From assembly GCA_040756715.1 (NCBI GenBank), contig JBFLYE010000014.1, forward strand, positions 1-12,314: 12,314 nucleotides of DNA, written 5' to 3'. Shown here in pieces: positions 6,701 to 12,314 of the stretch; the stretch's first letter is position 1, and the number at the start of each line of letters is the position of its first letter. The DNA comes from JBFLYE01 sp040756715 [NCBI: bacterium]. Its GTDB lineage: Bacteria > UBA9089 > UBA9088. The position numbers and the translations under genes are program-made. Under the pieces are notes generated by a model, which was not told where the DNA came from, ran no database searches, and was given only the letters and a program-made list of their open reading frames with translations.

Positions 6701-9700
6701 AGCTTTGGGATGAAGGACTGGGACGATGCAAAAGGTCAGTATATCTTTAGGATCGGGGCAGACCTTACCAGCATTTACTGGAAGCTTATCAACAAACCAG
6801 AAGACCCAGAGGAAAAGTGGCATGCAATTCCCTATTTTTTTGACCACAATGGGCTTAAGGCAGATTATATTGAGGGAAAGGTTTTGGCACAGCCTTCACC
6901 CCCGCCTCCCCCTTCTGATGATGAAAAACCCCTTATTATCGCAACCCAGCCTGCAGAGCAAGATGTAATCTCACAAGGGACAATTTCAAAAGTATGGGCA
7001 AAACTTATTGATATGCCAACCGAGGGAGGCTCTGGGATAGACTTTGAAAGGAGTGAAATCTTCCTTGCCGATTCATTTGACCAGAAAATAGGAGGCAAAA
7101 AGATTAATGATGGCATTGATACAATATATTGGATACTTGATAATCCATTGGATAATTCAAAGCCTGGCTCATATACCATAAAGATAAGACCGGTTGATAG
7201 AGAGGGAAATGGTGTTTTAGATGACTACCAGAGGGCGACATTTCAGATAAAGGATATAATGAAGCCCGATGTCTTTAATCCCTGGCCAACCGGGGTAGTT
7301 ATTTCACCCTTTGAAGATGTTATTTATTGCTTTATCTCAGATGTAGGCTTGGGCAATTCTGGCATAGATTCTTTAAAAACAACAATGTCTATGAAAAAAG
7401 AAAAGGCTGCATTTACCCTTGTCCAAAGCTATAGCCCAACCGGAAAGAACTCGGGAAAGCTGATGGGAGACCTTGGTTTTCCATTATTAGATGATGGATT
7501 ATGGGATGGAACATATACAGTATCTGTAAAGGCTTATGATGGTGCGGGAAATTACAATCTTTATCAATGGAGCTTTTATCTTAAGACAATTGTTCCCAAG
7601 ATATATGATGCTTATCCTGTAGGATCTATCCTTAAGCCATATCAGGGAACTATAAGCGCAGGAATATCTGAACTTGAGGAGGATGCCTCAGGGATAGATT
7701 GGCAAAGGTCAATAATCACCCTAAAAGACCCAGATAATAATTTAATTCCTCTAAATATTACCTTCCAATATGGAACATCCAGCAATATAGGGTTTCTTAT
7801 CGGAAGCCCTATCTTAGGCTCTTTAACCAAAGAGGGGCTTTATACCTTTGTGGTATATGCCTATGATAAAGCAGAGCATTGTTCAATAGGAACCTACACA
7901 TTTGAGTTAAGGGAGCTTATTACCGCAAGGATAAAGTTTTTCTCTGTTTCTGATAATAGGTTTTCTCCAGGTAGCTCTACCGGCAGTGAAGATACAATCG
8001 AGATTAGCTTCTTAATTATGGATAAGGATGGAAGCTGGACACTTTTTGCCGATAATGCAACCCTTACTACAGGGTTTTTAAAGAAGGATGAATTAGGGTC
8101 ATATATATGGGCTCCTGGTGGGACCGCCTTTGAAGGTTCGCATACAATTACATTAGAGGTTATTGATCCTGACACACAAAGGAGAGAAACCCAAACCATA
8201 TCTGTATATGTTGATAATACACCACCCGAGGTTATAAGCATTATAGATAATACAGGCCAAAGAACATTCTATAGGGGTGAAAAGGTTGTCTTTATCCTAG
8301 AGGTAAGGGGAACGGATACAGATGTTATTAGTGCAGGCTGTGTACTTCGTGATAATATCTTTGTTCCCCTTAATAAAATAAGCGAAACTAAATGGCAGGG
8401 CGAATATACCGTAAAAGAGCAAGATAAAGGCGACTTTAATGTTAAAGGCTTTGTGATGGATTCTGCAGGAAATGGCGGAACATCTACTAATGTCTTTGGC
8501 ACAATAACCCTTGATGGAACAAAAGCAAATCCCATTACTCTATCAAGGATAGCAAGGCTGGGAATAATTCCAGAAAGGAAAGAGGAAAGGGCTTTATCGG
8601 GCTTGACCATTATAGACTCTACAACCGAGACATTAAGGGTTAAATGGCAGGATGAAATAGGTTTAATGGAAGGAGAAAGGATAGAGATTACCTCAGGTAA
8701 TTATATCTGGATTACAACCCTTAAAAACCAAGAGGCTCTTATTTCAAATGCAGAGCTATATTATGGTTTGCCCATTTCAGATTATCGAAGCATTACACCC
8801 CAAGCAGGCTATTCCTTAAAGAGCCTCTTAAAGGAGGGTGATAAACTCATCATCTCTCTTGCAAGCTTTAAGGTAGAAAAAACCATAAGGGCAATTTCCA
8901 CAAAAACAACAACAAACATTACCATTACAAGCCCTGAGATAAAATGGGGAAGATATATCCTTGTTTCTGATAGTATGCATACCTGGTTTTTGCAAGCAAA
9001 GGAGAATGGAAGCTGTACCATTTCAAATCAAAATTTATATTCTGGCCCTCTTGTCTCTTCCTATAATACCATTTCAAACCTTGTGGTAGAAGAGGTTAAT
9101 TGGGCAACCGGTGGTGATGCCTCAGCTGATTTAGGGGTTATGTATCAAGGCATCCAGCTTGTAGATAATGGAATGTCTTCATTCTTCGATAAGATGCCAG
9201 GTGACGGCATTTATTCAAGTGTTTATGAGATAAAGGAGGGAAATATCGGCACAGGGGTTTTAATACAAGGACACTTCATTTATAATAATTATAATGCCCT
9301 AAATGACCCATATATCGATGAGAGGATAAAGATTGATGTAGATGGAACAAAGCCCGAAATTAAAAATCAAAATATAGAACCCAATCCATTCAATCCCTAC
9401 ATTCAAAATCTTTCTATAAAATATAACCTTTCAGAGAAAAGCCGTGTTCAAATAAATATCCTGAATGAAGATGGAGGGGTTGTAAAGAGGATTATCTCTC
9501 CAAATCCAAAATATGGAGAGAATACCTCTGATTTCTGGGATGGAAGGGATAATAATGGGGATATAGTCCCTGATGGAACTTATTATTATACCATTGATGC
9601 AAGGGATATGGCAGGAAATGAGGCTACTAAAGTAAAGGGTGAGATAAAGGTAACCTCCATTGAGATAAAGATAGAAAACCTTACCTTCTCTCCAAACCCA

Positions 9701-12004
9701 TTCTATTCAGATGATATTCCTGAAAGCTGTGATGTCTTAGTAAAATTCAGGGCTGTCCTTAAGAGCTCAAAAGGTGGTGAGGTAACCGATAAGCAACTTA
9801 ATAACCTAGGCTTTGATTTTGTCCAATATTCTACTCACCTTAACATCCCTTATGGCCTGCTTAATTTTGAAACCCATAATGATGAAGGGGAGAAGATTCC
9901 CCATACAAGCTACCCTGATATGACTGCAGGAAATGATATAGATCCCTGGCTATATAGCTTAAGGGATGGAAAATGGGTATGGGGGGTTCCCCCAAACTAT
10001 GGAAATTATACGATGTCTTTAGGAAACCCTGTAAAACCTGATAAGGGCGATGAGGATACCGAGAATGATCAGGGAACCCTTGTTCCCTTCCTTAAGGATG
10101 AAGAGGGAAATTACTATTGTGACTATGAATATGGGGAGCTTGATTGGAAAAATCCACCGGGTAATTATTATGTCCGGATATGGGCAGAGCTTGTAAGTAT
10201 AGATTGGGAGCTTACCAATAAGGAGGAGGAAGAAGAGGAGAAATGGCATGCAGAACCTCGCTACCATGGGCATTATAAGCTTCGCTCAGATGTAGTTGAT
10301 GGAATAATGAGATGCGTGGAGAACCCTGAGATTATAAAACAAGATAAAACCCCTCCCATTGTAATTAGTTCCAATCCTACATCAGGTGAGGAAAAGGAGA
10401 TAGGTATAGTTTCCTCTGTTTGGGTAAAATTATATGATGGAGAAGGAGGCGTAGGTGTCTCTCCGATAAACTCAAGTATATATCTTGAAGATAAATTGGG
10501 CGAAAAGATAGGGGGTATTCTCACAAATGACAATAAAGATACCCTATATTGGATACTTACAAAGCCATTAACCATCCCTGGAACTTATACAATTAAAATC
10601 ACTGCCGTAGATTTTAACAATAATAAAGCCACTTATTCTATAACCTTTGGGGTAATTGATTCCATTCCTCCCATAATTTCAGACCCATACCCCACGGGAA
10701 CGGTTACTGCCCCATTTTCTGGTGCGATTAAAGTTAATATTTCAGAGATAGGTTGTGGTGAGTCTGGGATAAATTGGGCAAGTTCAACCATATCATTAAA
10801 GAAAGATGGGCTAGACATTCCTTCAACCAAATCCTATACAGAGACAGGAAGCAATACAGGACAGCTAAAAGGAAATCTTATTTCTCCCTTAACCGAATCA
10901 GGCACATATACAATCACTGCAATTGCCTATGATAATAAAGGAAATTTTGCCCAGGAAACATTTTACTTTAGCATTCCAAAGGAGATAGAGGTGATCTACA
11001 ACGACGAGATATATCTTAATATCCCTTATGACACAGAGATTACCTTGGATAAGGCTCCTGGTATTCCTGTGGGGACAAATACAGTTTTTGTAAGGCTTTT
11101 CCCTGATACCAGAGATCATAAGGAATATGAGCTCATTGGCTCAATTACCAAATTTTACTATGGCACACAAACCCCTCTTTATAAATGCAAATTTAGCAAG
11201 GATGTAACTTTGACCCTCCATTATAAGGATTATCATCTTCCATCCCCTTTCTTCAAGGAAGAAAAATTACTTATCTATGGAAGTGGAAGTTTGTGGACAA
11301 GGCTTGGTGGAACAATTGATCCAGCAAATAACAAAATTAGCCTTAAAATTCCAGCCAATACAGAAATAAAGGATATGTATGCAATTATGTATGATGAGGA
11401 TGATTTACCAAATATTGATCACACACCACCCCCTGTTGCATTTGTAAATGAACCAATAAATATTAAGGCAGTAATCTATGATGAAGGGGTTGGGCTTAAC
11501 TTTGCAGAGATAATTCTTTATTATCAGCCCCTTGGTTCGCAAACCATAGGAACAAAAAGCTATGAGAGTATCTTGGGAACAAATACATTTGTTTTCAATA
11601 TCCCACCCCAAAATAAATGCACCCTAAATTATTGGATCTCTGCATCTGATAACAATGGGAATGTAAGAAGTGCGACATATCAAATAAATGTAGTAACAAA
11701 AGAGGAGGCATCTATTGAAAAATCTGTTTATACCTCTCCAAACCCAGCAAAGGGCTCTACAAAATTCAATTTCTTTTTAGAAACAAATGCAAATGTTAAG
11801 ATTAAGCTCTATACCATTACCGGAGACCTTGTCTGGGATTATGAGGAAGATTTTTCAGAGGGAGGAAAGAAGGAGAAAGATTACAATTGCACAAACAAGG
11901 ATGGAAAGAAATTAGGAACTGGGCTTTATATCTATAAGGTAACCATAGAATACCCAACAAAGAGAGAGAGGGTAATAAAGAAGATGGTTATTATAAAGCA
12001 ATAA
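3710..12004 (+). CDS. Giant secreted Ig-like/FlgD-like repeat protein with FlgD/T9SS-type C-terminus
   Basis: A 2764-residue exported protein. A signal peptide (M-K-K-L-L-W-V-G-I-F, cut near A17) is followed by an N-terminal beta region with an acidic D-F-D-G-D-G-T-Y segment and an F-S-P-type Ig-like module at about 152. Two long tandem copies of one module series follow (about 258-1405 and 1418-2424). Each holds: an F-S-P-G-x-S-T-G-S module; a D-N-T-P-P Ig-like module; a double S-D-Y module; a FlgD-like Ig module with P-x-P-F-N-P and W-D-G-R; a roughly 210-residue unrecognised module; and Ig-like modules ending in A-Y-D-x-x-G-N. A unique region (about 2425-2670) and a C-terminal domain with S-P-N-P, G-x-Y-I-Y-K and K-K-M-V-I-I-K complete it. 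That domain resembles type A T9SS sorting domains and FlgD Ig domains. No enzymatic motif is seen; surface adhesion or cell-envelope scaffolding is inferred. The gene ends in tandem TAA stops. Confidence 0.9.
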   Translation: MKKLLWVGIFAASQLFAATETITTYSDKSFKNPSSYFKDGATIYVAARVENASGSYCIGTVKSLFPPVKPWPPEANSVPNQMEIPFVDFDGDGTYSASFVIKSTDEPNSLFVFDGAGVEISVDIDGVDTGKQIIIADYQAPLGGLNVSDYRFSPYTSPNSEDTTTITLSCEEAGRYRIAMEGKELKTGTIAANIPLDFVWDGYYWDKQVGAWLSFEEGSHILDVSIFDLAGNEGTKTEKITIDSTSPIIQVWADPLFFSPGTSTGSGDYCSLFFSSNESGRYEVSIDNKTPSGEYSGELFNYSGIYTWDGSYTTQPADEGTHSVEVVIWDTAGNYREKTIVVTIDNTPPLITSLTENTGGEVFYLNEVIQFTMKARDWMGNQEIDADDGLKAIANINGKDIKLTYLGEGLGTEGSIYQGYYTVSEQDYGTWTISGYFMDKAENPATNYGTISGTISVNGRRERPVKRSRISRVSLLYPKEIRPSLSGLTIIGSTTDSLSIKWEGESLEEGQRIKVIEEERKHIWVGTFTNSLLSLNNGLLYYGEPISDYRNVKIGVAYALKKALKVNDELILSLEGCVLLDELIFSPPNVSSTSLTIQNSKINIGDYILVSDNVRTWMSTATDNGSFTISNSNLYSGPIISDYTELTNLVARRVAKATGGDATIDIGEIRPNIPLSDDGVDGVGILSGDITGGDGIYSGVYTIKEGDTTDDAQILGHFFYNKKRAENDPYIDERLKVTIDATPPEITNNNIFPTPFNPCLPYPKNLAIMFNLSEKSYIVITIKNSKGEVVRVLKSPKAEFGDNVTIFWDGRTSAGDIPPDDHYSYTIEAEDEAGNKAIPKMGEIVLTTIEIKVEDLNISPNPFWPDKAKPETIDVVINFRIILKNLRGGTVTDEQLNNLGFDFIQGWNWLDAPYALIDLQLYDEDGERIELKSYPDSCDKTDSDPWLRPDILPNYGDYKYSLGDPAKPDKGDDDTKNDFNYFVPFYKDLDGNYYKNFSFGMKDWDDAKGQYIFRIGADLTSIYWKLINKPEDPEEKWHAIPYFFDHNGLKADYIEGKVLAQPSPPPPPSDDEKPLIIATQPAEQDVISQGTISKVWAKLIDMPTEGGSGIDFERSEIFLADSFDQKIGGKKINDGIDTIYWILDNPLDNSKPGSYTIKIRPVDREGNGVLDDYQRATFQIKDIMKPDVFNPWPTGVVISPFEDVIYCFISDVGLGNSGIDSLKTTMSMKKEKAAFTLVQSYSPTGKNSGKLMGDLGFPLLDDGLWDGTYTVSVKAYDGAGNYNLYQWSFYLKTIVPKIYDAYPVGSILKPYQGTISAGISELEEDASGIDWQRSIITLKDPDNNLIPLNITFQYGTSSNIGFLIGSPILGSLTKEGLYTFVVYAYDKAEHCSIGTYTFELRELITARIKFFSVSDNRFSPGSSTGSEDTIEISFLIMDKDGSWTLFADNATLTTGFLKKDELGSYIWAPGGTAFEGSHTITLEVIDPDTQRRETQTISVYVDNTPPEVISIIDNTGQRTFYRGEKVVFILEVRGTDTDVISAGCVLRDNIFVPLNKISETKWQGEYTVKEQDKGDFNVKGFVMDSAGNGGTSTNVFGTITLDGTKANPITLSRIARLGIIPERKEERALSGLTIIDSTTETLRVKWQDEIGLMEGERIEITSGNYIWITTLKNQEALISNAELYYGLPISDYRSITPQAGYSLKSLLKEGDKLIISLASFKVEKTIRAISTKTTTNITITSPEIKWGRYILVSDSMHTWFLQAKENGSCTISNQNLYSGPLVSSYNTISNLVVEEVNWATGGDASADLGVMYQGIQLVDNGMSSFFDKMPGDGIYSSVYEIKEGNIGTGVLIQGHFIYNNYNALNDPYIDERIKIDVDGTKPEIKNQNIEPNPFNPYIQNLSIKYNLSEKSRVQINILNEDGGVVKRIISPNPKYGENTSDFWDGRDNNGDIVPDGTYYYTIDARDMAGNEATKVKGEIKVTSIEIKIENLTFSPNPFYSDDIPESCDVLVKFRAVLKSSKGGEVTDKQLNNLGFDFVQYSTHLNIPYGLLNFETHNDEGEKIPHTSYPDMTAGNDIDPWLYSLRDGKWVWGVPPNYGNYTMSLGNPVKPDKGDEDTENDQGTLVPFLKDEEGNYYCDYEYGELDWKNPPGNYYVRIWAELVSIDWELTNKEEEEEEKWHAEPRYHGHYKLRSDVVDGIMRCVENPEIIKQDKTPPIVISSNPTSGEEKEIGIVSSVWVKLYDGEGGVGVSPINSSIYLEDKLGEKIGGILTNDNKDTLYWILTKPLTIPGTYTIKITAVDFNNNKATYSITFGVIDSIPPIISDPYPTGTVTAPFSGAIKVNISEIGCGESGINWASSTISLKKDGLDIPSTKSYTETGSNTGQLKGNLISPLTESGTYTITAIAYDNKGNFAQETFYFSIPKEIEVIYNDEIYLNIPYDTEITLDKAPGIPVGTNTVFVRLFPDTRDHKEYELIGSITKFYYGTQTPLYKCKFSKDVTLTLHYKDYHLPSPFFKEEKLLIYGSGSLWTRLGGTIDPANNKISLKIPANTEIKDMYAIMYDEDDLPNIDHTPPPVAFVNEPINIKAVIYDEGVGLNFAEIILYYQPLGSQTIGTKSYESILGTNTFVFNIPPQNKCTLNYWISASDNNGNVRSATYQINVVTKEEASIEKSVYTSPNPAKGSTKFNFFLETNANVKIKLYTITGDLVWDYEEDFSEGGKKEKDYNCTNKDGKKLGTGLYIYKVTIEYPTKRERVIKKMVIIKQ
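4481..7920 (+). repeat. Long intragenic duplication, copy 1 (about residues 258-1405)
   Basis: This copy runs from F-S-P-G-T-S-T-G-S-G to the end of a third Ig-like unit. It aligns throughout by eye with 7961-10980; matches include L-S-G-L-T-I-I-x-S-T-T, Y-I-D-E-R, L-N-N-L-G-F-D-F, K-P-D-K-G-D and E-K-W-H-A. It carries two things that copy 2 lacks: a proline-rich linker (S-P-P-P-P-P-S, about residues 1061-1067) and one additional Ig-like unit at about 7590-7920. Divergence at many positions makes an assembly artefact unlikely. Confidence 0.85.
6254..6880 (+). other. Unrecognised ~210-residue module, copy 1
   Basis: Starting at I-E-I-K-V-E-D-L and S-P-N-P-F-W, the module contains L-N-N-L-G-F-D-F-I-Q, an N-Y-G-D-Y segment, S-L-G-D-P-A-K-P-D-K-G-D-D-D-T, V-P-F-Y-K-D, G-N-Y-Y, D-W, R-I-G-A-D-L-T-S-I-Y-W and E-E-K-W-H-A-I-P. 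It is rich in Asp and aromatic residues. I cannot assign it to a known family; the Asp cluster could bind calcium (inference). Its second copy is at 9659-10305. Confidence 0.65.
7961..10980 (+). repeat. Long intragenic duplication, copy 2 (about residues 1418-2424)
   Basis: The copy begins with F-S-P-G-S-S-T-G-S-E and repeats the module order of copy 1. It ends after one Ig-like unit starting I-P-P-I-I-S-D-P-Y-P-T-G. It has a run of six or seven Glu (E-E-E-E-E-E-K-W-H-A) just before the conserved W-H-A, where copy 1 has a P-E-D-P-E-E segment. Key structural positions are conserved while surface loops differ, as expected for an old in-frame duplication under purifying selection on fold. Confidence 0.85.
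9659..10305 (+). other. Unrecognised ~215-residue module, copy 2
   Basis: The counterpart of 6254-6880. Shared landmarks are S-P-N-P-F, G-G-x-V-T-D-x-Q-L-N-N-L-G-F-D-F, S-Y-P-D, D-P-W-L, N-Y-G-x-Y, S-L-G-x-P-x-K-P-D-K-G-D-x-D-T, V-P-F-x-K-D, G-N-Y-Y, R-I-x-A-x-L-x-S-I-x-W-x-L and E-K-W-H-A-x-P. These are more densely conserved than the Ig-like modules around them, suggesting a specific function such as ligand or metal binding. Confidence 0.65.
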
Positions 12005-12008
12005 TAAA

Positions 12009-12314
12009 ATGAAAGAGCCATTAAGGTATTTAAATAATGCAAAGAAAATCTTAAAAAATGCTCCTCGTGAGGACAATTACTATACCGATGTTAAATATGT
12101 CCAGGAGGCTTGTGGCACTGCCTATCTTGCGGTATTAAAGGCTATTGATACATATTTATTAAAGAAAGGAGATGAAAAAAAATTACCGAAATCTGTAAAT
12201 AGCTATAGGGAAATGTTGCGAAAGCATCTTACAATTCATAATGGGAAGATATTAAAAAGTTTTGAATTTTTATATAAAGAGTTACACATAGCAGGTTATT
12301 ATAGAGGACTTCTT
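12009..12314 (+). CDS. DUF5618/HEPN-like small protein, cut by window end
   Basis: The first 102 codons of a gene running off the window. It reads P-L-R-Y-L-N-N-A-K-K-I-L, then Y-Y-T-D-V-K-Y-V-Q-E-A-C-G-T-A-Y-L-A-V-L-K-A-I-D, then S-V-N-S-Y-R-E-M-L and H-I-A-G-Y-Y-R-G. This fits the DUF5618 pattern: an all-alpha, HEPN-like small protein of about 110-130 residues, so little is probably missing. Its function is not established; HEPN-like proteins often pair with nucleotidyltransferase-like partners in toxin-antitoxin pairs, but no partner is visible. It begins 4 nt after the giant gene's stop with no Shine-Dalgarno, so translational coupling is likely. Confidence is good for a real gene, moderate for the family. 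Confidence 0.75.
   Translation, partial: MKEPLRYLNNAKKILKNAPREDNYYTDVKYVQEACGTAYLAVLKAIDTYLLKKGDEKKLPKSVNSYREMLRKHLTIHNGKILKSFEFLYKELHIAGYYRGLL

Noticed and set aside
6865-10575. Several open frames of 60-115 codons antisense to the giant gene
   Set aside because: They lie in alternate frames of a continuous coding gene, lack ribosome sites and give low-complexity translations with no family pattern.
4481-10980. Assembly artefact as the cause of the long duplication
   Set aside because: The copies differ at many codons and in indels (extra Ig-like unit, proline linker, Glu run), and the reading frame stays open, which an assembly error would not produce.

Overview
The window looks like chromosomal DNA from an AT-rich, probably uncultivated Gram-negative bacterium. 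Base composition looks to be in the high thirties percent GC by eye. The evidence for lineage is indirect: bacterial housekeeping genes (phoH-like, rbfA, nrnA), a tRNA without encoded CCA, two Sec-type signal peptides, a very large Ig-like secreted protein ending in a FlgD/T9SS-type C-terminal domain, and a DUF5618-like gene. That mix is familiar from FCB-type and candidate-phylum genomes (Omnitrophota, Desantisbacteria, WOR-3 and similar). The lineage call is inference only.

Left part (1-2720, minus strand): a compact run, read right to left, of a 38-residue FmdB-like mini-ORF, a PhoH-family ATPase, a Flp-type (type IVb) pilin-like peptide, rbfA and nrnA. The last two overlap. The putative operon starts from a promoter-like site almost abutting the first ATG. 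An identical 27-bp AT-rich element built of 7-bp units lies at the stop codon of nrnA and just after the stop of phoH. Its units place TGA in all three minus-strand frames.

Middle (2721-3678): a divergent promoter region, with a near-consensus sigma70 promoter reading right into tRNA-Lys(UUU). Only 8 nt after the tRNA starts a secreted 250-residue protein. It joins a subtilase-prodomain-like N-terminus to a second conserved-looking domain, with no protease domain.

Right part (3710-12314): one 2764-residue secreted protein fills most of the window. Its core is a tandem duplication of about 1000 residues, each copy carrying the same order of modules: Ig-like, a double 'Y-x-G-x-P-[IL]-[IV]-S-[DS]-Y' module, FlgD-like Ig, a roughly 210-residue module I do not recognise, then Ig-like again. 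It ends in a unique region and a FlgD/T9SS type A-like C-terminal domain. Four nt after its stop begins a DUF5618/HEPN-like gene cut by the window end.

No CRISPR array, insertion sequence or rRNA was seen. The most novel material is the duplicated giant protein with its unnamed modules, the protease-less prodomain protein, and the all-frame-stop heptad repeat at gene ends.
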